Shown piece after piece: positions 1 through 5,004 of a stretch of DNA of 5,022 nt. Both the position numbers and the translations under genes were made by a program. The stretch is from Microcaldota archaeon (GTDB lineage Archaea > Micrarchaeota > Micrarchaeia > Anstonellales > Anstonellaceae): contig JAHFEC010000088.1 in NCBI GenBank assembly GCA_023248665.1, positions 1 to 5,022 of the forward strand. Reading direction: 5' to 3'. How positions within the stretch are numbered: position 1 is the stretch's first letter; each line of letters begins with the position of its first letter. The notes beneath the pieces were generated by a model. It saw only the letters and a list, made by a program, of their open reading frames with translations. It made no database searches and was not told where the DNA came from.

Positions 1-78
1 AAAATCGCTTATTTTTAGACCATTATCCATGAAGATTAATTAATCCGTTGCATGAGCTGACAGAAACTGCCATCATCG
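1..78. other. AT-rich edge with no recognisable gene
   Basis: This stretch is clearly more AT-rich than the rest of the window and includes the palindrome ATTAATTAAT at 35-44. That could serve as a box A for a unit outside the window. I find no start codon at leaderless distance from it on either strand, and no RNA gene. Confidence 0.3.
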
Positions 79-95
79 AAAAACGGCGCCTGCCG
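79..95 (-). terminator. Probable trpS terminator (short hairpin plus T5)
   Basis: Read on the minus strand, a 4-bp GC stem (CGGC/GCCG with loop AGGC) is followed directly by TTTTT, about 17 nt past the trpS stop codon. Archaeal termination depends mainly on the T-tract, and the hairpin may be incidental. Confidence 0.55.
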
Positions 96-111
96 GCCGG
101 GGAATCTCCGC

Positions 112-1248
112 TCAATCCACGAAGTTCTTTTCCCACATCGCGCTCGCGAGCTTCCCGTCGTGGGTGAACTTGCGCAGATGCTTGGCCGCCTGTTCGCGCT
201 TCTTTGCGTGCACGGCCAAAAATTCGTTTATCTTGTCCACCAGCACCTGTTTGAGCTCGCCGGTGAGGAGTTTTCCGGCCCGATAATCGTCATGAAGCGC
301 CTTGAGTTTCTTATCATCCTCCTCGAAAAGGATGGACAGCCACTGGTAAGCCACGTCCACGTCCGGGTTCCCGCCCAATCTGCGGTGCTCGTCCACCGTG
401 GCCTGCCCGCCTGAGAATGCGTATTTCATCACCTTGTTGCGCACCGCCTTCGGCCCGTCCGAGAGCCAGATGGCGGTGTCGGCATTCGACGAGCTCATCT
501 TGCCGGCCATGCCCGTGAGCGGCGGGAGGAATTTGCTGTGAATGGCGGCGGTCTTCTCGTACCCGAGGCTTTCGGCGATGTCGCGCTGGATGCGCCAGTA
601 CGGGTCCTGATCGATGGCGGCCGGGATGAGGCATCTTTTCTTCTCGAAAAGCGTCGGCACGATCTGGTAGGCCGGATAGAAATTCAGGCCGATGTTGGTC
701 TGCTCGTTGAACCCGAACACGGCCTTGGTGGTGGTCAAGTTGATTTTCTTGGCCACCTTGAGCATGAGTGGATATACGTTGCGGATGTATTCGCTGTCCT
801 TGAAAATGAAGGTCCGCTCCGGATCGAAGCCGACGGCGGCGATGTCGAGGATGTTGTCCGCGGCCGCTTTCTGGATGCCCCCCCACGTAATCTCCCGTTT
901 GCACACGAACTTCTCGTCGTCCGTGATTTCTATGTAAAGGTTCGCCTTGAAGCGCTCCTGCAGCCATTTTGTGAACAGGAGCGGGATAAGATGCCCGATG
1001 TGCATCGGCCCCGACGGCCCTCTTCCGGTGTAAAGGAAAAAGCCCCTTCCGGATTCGTAATCCTTGAGCACCAAATCCATGTCGCGGTGCGAGAAGAAGA
1101 ATTTTCGCCCAAGCATGACGTTCTGCGAGCCCGCCAAGCGGGCCATCCTCTGCGAGAGCGGCTCGTCGATTTTTTTGGTGCCGAACTCGGCCACCAGCTT
1201 GTCGTAATCGACTTCGCCGCTGACTTCCCAAGGTGTGACTTCCGCCAT
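112..1248 (-). CDS. trpS: Tryptophanyl-tRNA synthetase, archaeal/eukaryotic type
   Basis: This class I aminoacyl-tRNA synthetase charges tRNA-Trp with tryptophan in the cytosol using ATP. The 378-residue product has the HIGH signature as H83-I-G-H86 in a TGRGPSGPMHIGHLIP context, the AIDQDP segment at 211-216, the KMSKS-loop equivalent K250-MSSS, then AFSGG (277-281) and GGNPDVDV (292-299). This order matches the archaeal/eukaryotic TrpRS family and separates it from TyrRS and from bacterial TrpRS. There is no N-terminal WHEP-like extension. The start is the ATG at 1248, because a box A lies about 27 nt upstream and homology begins soon after. The frame stays open further upstream, but only through low-complexity repeat sequence. 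It is divergent from the membrane-protein gene and ends in TGA, about 17 nt before a hairpin with a T-tract. One possible oddity is Glu107 where human TrpRS has Gln194. Identification is firm. Confidence 0.97.
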   Translation of the reverse strand: MAEVTPWEVSGEVDYDKLVAEFGTKKIDEPLSQRMARLAGSQNVMLGRKFFFSHRDMDLVLKDYESGRGFFLYTGRGPSGPMHIGHLIPLLFTKWLQERFKANLYIEITDDEKFVCKREITWGGIQKAAADNILDIAAVGFDPERTFIFKDSEYIRNVYPLMLKVAKKINLTTTKAVFGFNEQTNIGLNFYPAYQIVPTLFEKKRCLIPAAIDQDPYWRIQRDIAESLGYEKTAAIHSKFLPPLTGMAGKMSSSNADTAIWLSDGPKAVRNKVMKYAFSGGQATVDEHRRLGGNPDVDVAYQWLSILFEEDDKKLKALHDDYRAGKLLTGELKQVLVDKINEFLAVHAKKREQAAKHLRKFTHDGKLASAMWEKNFVD

Positions 1249-1270
1249 ATCCCGCTTTTTCAATCCACGG

Positions 1271-1279
1271 ATTAAAAAG
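1271..1279 (-). promoter_or_regulatory. Box A (TATA) promoter of trpS
   Basis: The minus strand reads CTTTTTAAT, centred about 27 nt upstream of the trpS ATG at 1248. That is the distance expected between box A and the transcription start in archaea, so the mRNA should be leaderless. No Shine-Dalgarno sequence is seen. An imperfect dyad (AATCC-AC-GGATT, 1262-1273) touches the start-proximal edge of the box and could be an operator, although it is short. Confidence 0.7.
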
Positions 1280-1390
1280 GCGACGGAGGCACGGAACAGG
1301 AAAAACGGCCAAAGAGGCACAAGACAAGAAGAACGGCGACGGAGGCGCAAGACAAGAAGAACGGCGACGGAGGCGCAAGAAGAAAACGGG
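1279..1390. repeat. 28-bp tandem repeat array upstream of trpS
   Basis: Two identical 28-bp units stand head to tail at 1321-1348 and 1349-1376. They begin AAGACAAGAAGAACGG and end GACGGAGGCGC. A diverged unit (about 20 of 28 matching) precedes them at 1293-1320, the tail of a further unit is at 1279-1292, and a broken unit starts at 1377. There are no spacers, so this is not a CRISPR array. The array directly abuts the trpS box A on its upstream side. It may be replication slippage or a set of protein-binding sites. Confidence 0.85.
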
Positions 1391-1509
1391 AAGTTTTTTG
1401 AAAAAGGATGCGGGTCCCGGAAGGCAAAAGAACGCCGGGCTCCGGGAGGCACCCCGTCCCTTCCGCCGGCTGCCCACGGCGTGGATTTCGGGCCGCCAAC
1501 CCCTGCGTA
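1391..1509. other. Divergent intergenic spacer without a recognised gene
   Basis: Between the tandem repeats and the box A of the plus-strand gene lies GC-rich sequence with an adjoining T6/A5 pair at 1394-1405. I see no tRNA signature (no GGTTCGAAT-type T-arm) and no believable small ORF. The minus-strand frame that stays open here encodes low-complexity Arg/Ser/Leu repeats and is not taken as coding. Confidence 0.4.
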
Positions 1510-1518
1510 TTTATTAAG
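1510..1518 (+). promoter_or_regulatory. Box A promoter of the membrane-protein gene
   Basis: TTTATTAAG is centred 25 nt before the GTG at 1539, which fixes that GTG as the likely leaderless start. The in-frame TTG at 1524 lies only about 10 nt from the box and would fall upstream of the transcription start. Confidence 0.7.
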
Positions 1519-1538
1519 TTTGATTGCGGCTTCTAGGC

Positions 1539-2285
1539 GTGGCGAACAAGGAAAAAAAGCGCGCGAAAAAACGGCCCTTCAAGCGGCGAGCGGAAGGCCG
1601 GCCCGGCCGCGAGCGGTGGCAACGGGCAACCTTGCGGCCGCCGGGGCGGGCCCAGGCCCGTCTTTCGGCCCGGCCCGCCGTCCGGCTCCGCGACGAGATG
1701 GGCAATCCCCTCGCCGTCCAATTCCCAAAAGGGTTCCTTTCCCCCGTTCAGGCCAAACGCCTCCTGTCCATCAAGCGCGAGCAGGCGCGCATGTGGTCGT
1801 GGGCGCTCGCCCTCTCCATCCTCACGTTCTTTCTCATCTCGGTCATCAGCATCGGCGCCTATCTGGGCTGGGCGGGCCCGCTCTCGCCGCGGATGGAAGC
1901 CATCATCGAGCAGGCCGACCTGATGGCGATCACGGTGTTCGCGCTCGAATTCGCGGCCCAATACCGCAAGGCCGAGAACAAGGCCCTCTTTTTCAAGAAG
2001 AACTGGCTGGGCATCCTCGCCATCCTGCCCATGGGCCTGTTCATGCGCGCCGCCAGCGTGGCCGAAGGCATCGGCTTCGTGCGCTCGCTGCAGGCCTTTG
2101 TCAAGCTCGAGAAATTCGAGCTGGTGCTGCCCACCCTCCAATTCTCCAAGACCCTGCGCGTGACGGTCCCGTCCACGCTCGTCTCCGAATCGGTGCTGTG
2201 GGTGCAGAACACGCTGGCGCATTTTAGCGTGTTCACCGATTTTGCCGAGCTGGCGTTCGAGTCCGTGCGCCGCATCTTGCGCTGA
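1539..2285 (+). CDS. Membrane protein resembling a voltage-sensor domain, no pore module
   Basis: The 248-residue protein starts with a very basic Arg/Lys-rich tail (1-55). A strong transmembrane segment follows at about 87-109. Residues 124-143 resemble channel helix S2, with F134-xx-E137 fitting the charge-transfer pattern, and FFKKNWLGILAILP (151-164) closely resembles S3 of voltage-gated cation channels. An S4-like stretch (about 178-197) has only R182, K189 and K192 as basic residues. The Asp usual in S3 is replaced by Gly158. There is no selectivity filter. The C-terminus (about 220-248) looks like one amphipathic helix. The resemblance to the ion-transport voltage-sensor family is by eye, and function is unknown. 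The GTG start rests on the box A; ATG at 1698 is the alternative and would drop most of the basic tail. Three T-tracts follow the TGA stop. Confidence 0.75.
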   Translation: MANKEKKRAKKRPFKRRAEGRPGRERWQRATLRPPGRAQARLSARPAVRLRDEMGNPLAVQFPKGFLSPVQAKRLLSIKREQARMWSWALALSILTFFLISVISIGAYLGWAGPLSPRMEAIIEQADLMAITVFALEFAAQYRKAENKALFFKKNWLGILAILPMGLFMRAASVAEGIGFVRSLQAFVKLEKFELVLPTLQFSKTLRVTVPSTLVSESVLWVQNTLAHFSVFTDFAELAFESVRRILR

Positions 2286-2289
2286 GCGG

Positions 2290-2352
2290 TTTTTTCCAGC
2301 GCGCCCGCTTGGGCGTTTTTTTCGCGGCGCAAACTCCCGCGCGCGATTTTTT
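2290..2352 (+). terminator. Triple T-tract terminator after the membrane-protein gene
   Basis: T6 (2290-2295), T7 (2316-2322) and T6 (2347-2352) start 5 nt past the TGA stop. The T7 is immediately preceded by a 5-bp stem (CGCCC-GCTT-GGGCG, 2302-2315). Serial T-tracts are the usual archaeal termination signal. The gene beyond is convergent, so strong termination fits here. Confidence 0.8.
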
Positions 2353-2419
2353 GCGGCGTGCCATCGGACCGGCATCCGCGACAATATTCCCCACGAGCCT
2401 TTCTGTTCCTTCCGGCTCC

Positions 2420-2818
2420 CTATCCCGAACCGATGAAAAGATCCTCGAATAGCGAGCCGATCCGCTGCGCCTCCTTGAGCGTGATGGAATACGACTTCTC
2501 GGTCTCGCGCAGGTGCGCGGGCCGGATGAACCGCCATTCCCCGCCGGGAATGCGCCATGCGATGTAAGTGGTGATGCCGCTCACGTCCTGCCATGCATGG
2601 AGGCGCTCCACCTGCTCCTTGCGCAATTGTAGCGACGTGTCATTGATAGCCTTGCACTCGAATCCCATCTGGTCCGTGCGCCTAAAAGCGAGGATGTCCG
2701 GGCACGGGCTTCCCACCCCGGAGCCGGCCGCCCTTATCACCAAGAATCCTCTCTCCTGAAGCTTCTTCATCAGCTCGTGCTCGGCGCGCGAGCCCTTGTT
2801 GTAGGTGCCGAAGACCAT
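2420..2818 (-). CDS. hjc: Holliday junction resolvase Hjc
   Basis: This structure-specific nuclease cuts four-way DNA junctions during recombination and repair of stalled forks. The 132-residue product is of normal family length. It carries the conserved N-terminal KGSRAEHEL with E13, the RAAGSG turn (29-34), the PD-(D/E)xK core as P40-D41 and E54-C-K56, and the late GEWRFI strand. E13, D41, E54 and K56 correspond to E9, D33, E46 and K48 of Pyrococcus furiosus Hjc. The ATG at 2818 is chosen because a strong box A (GTTTATAAG) is centred 26 nt upstream. The in-frame TTG at 2824, two codons earlier, would lie at only about 20 nt. The stop is TAG. The gene is divergent from the CBS gene and convergent with the membrane-protein gene. 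No minus-strand T-tract follows its stop. Confidence 0.95.
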   Translation of the reverse strand: MVFGTYNKGSRAEHELMKKLQERGFLVIRAAGSGVGSPCPDILAFRRTDQMGFECKAINDTSLQLRKEQVERLHAWQDVSGITTYIAWRIPGGEWRFIRPAHLRETEKSYSITLKEAQRIGSLFEDLFIGSG

Positions 2819-2839
2819 GCGCAAAGAAAGCAGGCGCGG

Positions 2840-2848
2840 CTTATAAAC
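2840..2848 (-). promoter_or_regulatory. Box A promoter of hjc
   Basis: The minus strand reads GTTTATAAG, centred 26 nt upstream of the hjc ATG at 2818, giving a leaderless transcript. The core TTATAA is palindromic, so it could in principle also direct plus-strand transcription starting near 2870. Confidence 0.8.
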
Positions 2849-2940
2849 ATCCCGACCGGCGGCTCTCGGGCGGCCGGATGCGCCGGATGATCCGAAGATC
2901 CGAGCCCGGCCGGGCCGATGCCTGATGGTGCGCGCGGGCG

Positions 2941-2982
2941 GGTCGGCGGACCGTCGCCTGTTTTTTGTTTTTTGCCCTTTTT
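2941..2982 (+). terminator. Orphan T-tract cluster, terminator-like on the plus strand
   Basis: A short GC hairpin (GGTC-GGCG-GACC, 2941-2952; an alternative GGCG/CGCC stem overlaps it) is followed by T6 (2961-2966), T6 (2968-2973) and T5 (2978-2982). The structure copies the serial T-tracts downstream of the membrane-protein gene, but no plus-strand gene precedes it. It lies upstream of the CBS-gene promoter, so it may end an unrecognised short RNA, insulate the promoter, or simply be an AT-rich upstream element. Confidence 0.4.
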
Positions 2983-3003
2983 CCCCCGTCGAAACGGCGT
3001 TCG

Positions 3004-3012
3004 CTTAATAAG
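3004..3012 (+). promoter_or_regulatory. Box A promoter of the CBS / squalene synthase-like operon
   Basis: CTTAATAAG is centred about 26-27 nt before the ATG at 3035, again consistent with a leaderless mRNA. A second AT-rich patch (GGTTTATCC, 3012-3020) overlaps its end but lies too close to the start. Confidence 0.75.
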
Positions 3013-3034
3013 GTTTATCCCGCCCACGTTATCC

Positions 3035-3604
3035 ATGGGCTTCGACATCCGTTCCTTGATGAAATTCAACGTCAAAGTGGGCCAGTGCATGACGGTGGGC
3101 GTGCTCACCCTGCCCGCCTCCGCCTCGGTGCGCGAAGCGGCCGTCCTGCTCAAGAAATCCCGCGTGGGTTCGGTCATCATCGTCGAGAAAGGCAAGGCGA
3201 TCGGGATTCTCACCGAGCGGGACATCGCCTACAAGGTGGTGGCCGCGGGCAAGGACCCGGTCCATTGTCTGCTCAAATCCGTCATGTCAAAACCCCTGAA
3301 GGTCATCTCGGCCGACCAGAAAATCGAGAGCGCGGCGCTCGCGCTCAAGGACAACAAGGTCAAGCGCCTGCCGGTGGTGGACAAGAAAGGCCAGCTCGTG
3401 GGCATCGTCTCCGAGGGCGACCTCCTGCGCGCGTACCCCGGCATGGTGGACATCATGGCCGCGAACGCGGAGATGGGGCCCTTCAACCGGGAGCAGCACA
3501 CCTATTCAGGCGTGTGCGAGAAATGCTCCCTCCATTCCGACCAGCTCAAGATGGACGAGGGCAAGCTCGTGTGCGAAGACTGCATGGAAGAAGAAGAGGT
3601 TTAA
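3035..3604 (+). CDS. Paired-CBS-domain protein with C-terminal zinc ribbon
   Basis: The 189-residue soluble protein has two CBS motifs forming a likely Bateman module. The first spans about 19-75 and ends in GILTERD (57-63). The second spans about 84-134 and ends in GIVSEGD (123-129). Such pairs usually bind adenosyl ligands such as AMP, ATP or SAM and act as regulatory sensors. A C-terminal zinc ribbon follows, with C161-x2-C164 and C180-x2-C183, then an acidic tail (EEEEV). This architecture is common among archaeal stand-alone CBS proteins; partner and ligand are unknown. The ATG at 3035 fits the box A spacing. ATG at 3059 (M9) is possible but too far from the box. The squalene synthase-like gene starts 69 nt beyond the TAA in the same frame with no terminator between, so co-transcription is likely. 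A regulatory link between the two products is only inferred. Confidence 0.93.
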   Translation: MGFDIRSLMKFNVKVGQCMTVGVLTLPASASVREAAVLLKKSRVGSVIIVEKGKAIGILTERDIAYKVVAAGKDPVHCLLKSVMSKPLKVISADQKIESAALALKDNKVKRLPVVDKKGQLVGIVSEGDLLRAYPGMVDIMAANAEMGPFNREQHTYSGVCEKCSLHSDQLKMDEGKLVCEDCMEEEEV

Positions 3605-3673
3605 AGGCGCCGCCCGTCGGATATCCTCCGCTTAGCTCGACGAAGAAAAAACAATGGCCATCCGGTTGATTCA

Positions 3674-4738
3674 TTGGATGATTTGCAAACCTGCTGGGAG
3701 ATTTTGCCGAACGTCTCGCGCAGCTTCTCCTTGTGCATCAAGCTTTTGCCCAAGCCTCTTGACCGGCAGATGATGGTCTCCTACCTGCTTTACCGGGCCC
3801 TGGACACCATCGAGGATTCCTCGGCCTCCATTCCCAAGAAGCGCCTCCTGTTCCGCCGATTCCTCAAGCTTCACTCCCGCCGCCCGTACGATGCGGCGGG
3901 CACCGTCGCCTGCCGGGACGAGATGCTCGCCTCGCTGGACTACACTTACGAGAAATCACTCATTTCCAACCTCGAATCCGTCCTGCGCGTGTTCCACGCC
4001 CAGCCGGCGGGCGTGCGCAAGGCCATCCGCCACTGGGGCCGCGTGATGGCCAAGGGCATGTACGAATTCCAAGGCAAGCGCATCAAGACCTTCCGCGATC
4101 AGGACCGCTACAGCTATTACGTGGCCGGCGTGGTGGGCTACCTGTTCAACGACCTGCTCTACCACAACCGCATCATCACCGACCATGTGCGCCGGCGCCT
4201 GCGCCGCCACGCGCGCCGCTTCGGCCAGGCCCTCCAGAAGGTCAACATCCTGCGCGACGTGGCCCACGACGTCCCGTCCGGCCGCTACTACTGGCCGCAG
4301 GCGCTCCTCGTCAAGTACCGGCTCAACTACGACGGCCTGTGCAAGGCCGAGAACCGCGCGGCGGCGATGAAGGTGCTGCGCGCCGAGATCAAGAACGCGC
4401 TCGCTTACCTCTATTCGGGCATGCACTACGTGCTTTCCCTCCCCCACGACGCCCTGCAGGTGCGCATGTTCTGCCTCATCCCGCTCTTCATGGCCATCGA
4501 ATCCTACATCAAGTGCATCGACAACCACGAAGTGTTCCTCGACGAGAAGACGGTCAAGATATCCCGCCTGCAGGTGCAGGAGATCGTCGCCAAATCCGGC
4601 CTGTGGGGCACGTCCAACGAGAAGCTCGTGAACTGGTTCGTCCGTTCCATGGCCCGCGCGGACCCCATGCTCTCCAAATCCCCGTGTTCGCAGGAGCTCA
4701 TGCGCCTGCGCGCGGTCCCGGCCGGCCGCAAGCGCTGA
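3674..4738 (+). CDS. Squalene synthase-like trans-isoprenyl diphosphate synthase
   Basis: Squalene/phytoene synthases join two prenyl diphosphates head to head (farnesyl to squalene, geranylgeranyl to phytoene). In this 354-residue protein the N-terminus CWEILPNVSRSFSL and the first Asp-rich motif D44-TIE-D48 are clear. YSYYVAGVVGYL spans 146-157. The second metal site is N191-ILRD195-VAH-D199, followed by GRYYWPQ. Near the C-terminus, IPLFMAIESYIKC and an NHEVF...VKISR stretch resemble the region of eukaryotic-type squalene synthase used in the NADPH-dependent half reaction, which favours squalene over phytoene. There is no C-terminal membrane anchor. No ATG fits, and TTG at 3674 is taken as start; TTG at 3683 is a close alternative. 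Neither has a clear ribosome-binding site, only a weak GGTTGAT at 3664-3670. No box A precedes it, so it is probably expressed from the CBS-gene promoter. It ends in TGA. Confidence 0.93.
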   Translation: MDDLQTCWEILPNVSRSFSLCIKLLPKPLDRQMMVSYLLYRALDTIEDSSASIPKKRLLFRRFLKLHSRRPYDAAGTVACRDEMLASLDYTYEKSLISNLESVLRVFHAQPAGVRKAIRHWGRVMAKGMYEFQGKRIKTFRDQDRYSYYVAGVVGYLFNDLLYHNRIITDHVRRRLRRHARRFGQALQKVNILRDVAHDVPSGRYYWPQALLVKYRLNYDGLCKAENRAAAMKVLRAEIKNALAYLYSGMHYVLSLPHDALQVRMFCLIPLFMAIESYIKCIDNHEVFLDEKTVKISRLQVQEIVAKSGLWGTSNEKLVNWFVRSMARADPMLSKSPCSQELMRLRAVPAGRKR

Positions 4739-4762
4739 GCCCGGCCGCCGCCCATTCTCACC

Positions 4763-4779
4763 GGCGCGATATCCGCGCC
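4763..4779. other. GC-rich hairpin downstream of the squalene synthase-like gene
   Basis: GGCGCG and CGCGCC flank a 5-nt loop (ATATC), 24 nt past the TGA stop. No T-tract follows, so it is not a convincing terminator. It may protect the mRNA 3' end or be incidental in GC-rich sequence. Confidence 0.35.
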
Positions 4780-4793
4780 CGGCCGCCTCCGAC

Positions 4794-4811
4794 GTAAGAG
4801 TTTAAAATTTG
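4794..4811. repeat. Left arm of an 18-bp imperfect inverted repeat
   Basis: GTAAGAGTTTAAAATTTG pairs with the reverse complement of 5005-5022. The first 12 positions are identical and 16 of 18 match overall. The arm contains a TTTAAAAT box-A-like core that could direct plus-strand transcription from about 4830, but no credible gene follows. Confidence 0.65.
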
Positions 4812-4845
4812 CCCGGCTCGTCAGAAAAAGCGCTCGCCGGAAGCC

Positions 4846-4879
4846 AAAAAACGATACGAGTCGCGCCCGGGCGCGACTC
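4846..4879 (-). terminator. Possible minus-strand terminator built on a perfect palindrome
   Basis: On the minus strand a 22-bp perfect palindrome (half-site GAGTCGCGCCC, 4858-4879) is followed after 6 nt by T6 (4851-4846) and, further on, T5 (4829-4825). This would suit a minus-strand transcript arriving from 5022 or beyond, or one starting within the inverted-repeat segment. A loopless palindrome could equally be a dimeric protein-binding site. Confidence 0.35.
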
Positions 4880-4893
4880 AGCGTCCATTCATT

Positions 4894-4931
4894 CTTCGAC
4901 GATGCGGCTCGAAGCGCACTTTGTTTCTTTT
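4894..4931 (+). terminator. Possible plus-strand terminator (hairpin plus T-rich run)
   Basis: CTTCGA (4894-4899) pairs with TCGAAG (4909-4914) across a 9-nt loop. T3, T3 and T4 runs, each separated by one base, follow at 4920-4931. This is the first T-rich run after the squalene synthase-like gene, about 180 nt past its stop, and may end the CBS operon. The runs are weaker than those elsewhere in the window. Confidence 0.3.
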
Positions 4932-5004
4932 GATTGATTGTCGTGAATCTAACGTCGTAGAACCATTTATTCAACGTCGGAAGCCGCCGATTTCTCGACG
5001 CAGG

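Noticed and set aside
112..1269. 10-bp direct repeat TCAATCCACG at the trpS stop (112-121) and upstream of its ATG (1260-1269)
   Set aside because: Several 10-bp repeats are expected by chance in 5 kb, and nothing suggests the gene is inserted.
1293..1376. Possible CRISPR array in the 28-bp repeats
   Set aside because: The units are directly adjacent with no spacers, there are only a few decaying copies, and no cas genes are nearby.
1249..1452. Upstream extension of the trpS frame by 68 codons
   Set aside because: It translates the 28-bp repeats and low-complexity sequence, and it would run across the box A that best explains the ATG at 1248. TrpRS homology does not extend into it.
314..1477. 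Long open frames antisense to or out of phase with trpS (for example minus-strand 314-1477 and plus-strand 538-1275)
   Set aside because: They overlap an unmistakable TrpRS, have no recognisable domains and biased Arg/Gly/His composition, as expected of GC-rich shadow frames.
1411..1500. Possible tRNA or other stable RNA in the GC-rich divergent spacer
   Set aside because: No T-arm consensus, no cloverleaf pairing and no closing acceptor stem could be built.
1533..2594. 353-codon minus-strand frame opposite the membrane-protein gene
   Set aside because: It also runs into hjc in another frame, has shadow composition (His/Arg/Glu/Gly-rich) and no promoter, while the plus strand has a box A, membrane helices and a terminator.
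2884..2925. Possible C/D box sRNA (ATGAT near 2887 and CTGA near 2922)
   Set aside because: The C box matches only 5 of 7 consensus positions, and no C'/D' pair or clear guide spacing is visible.
3654..3680. ATG at 3654 and ATG at 3678 as starts for the squalene synthase-like gene
   Set aside because: Neither is in the frame of the conserved CWEILPNVSRSF segment, and no sign of a frameshift was found.
4504..4974. 156-codon minus-strand frame starting in the inverted-repeat segment
   Set aside because: About half of it is antisense to the 3' end of the squalene synthase-like gene. The candidate box A is about 36 nt from its ATG rather than about 26, and the composition is not protein-like.
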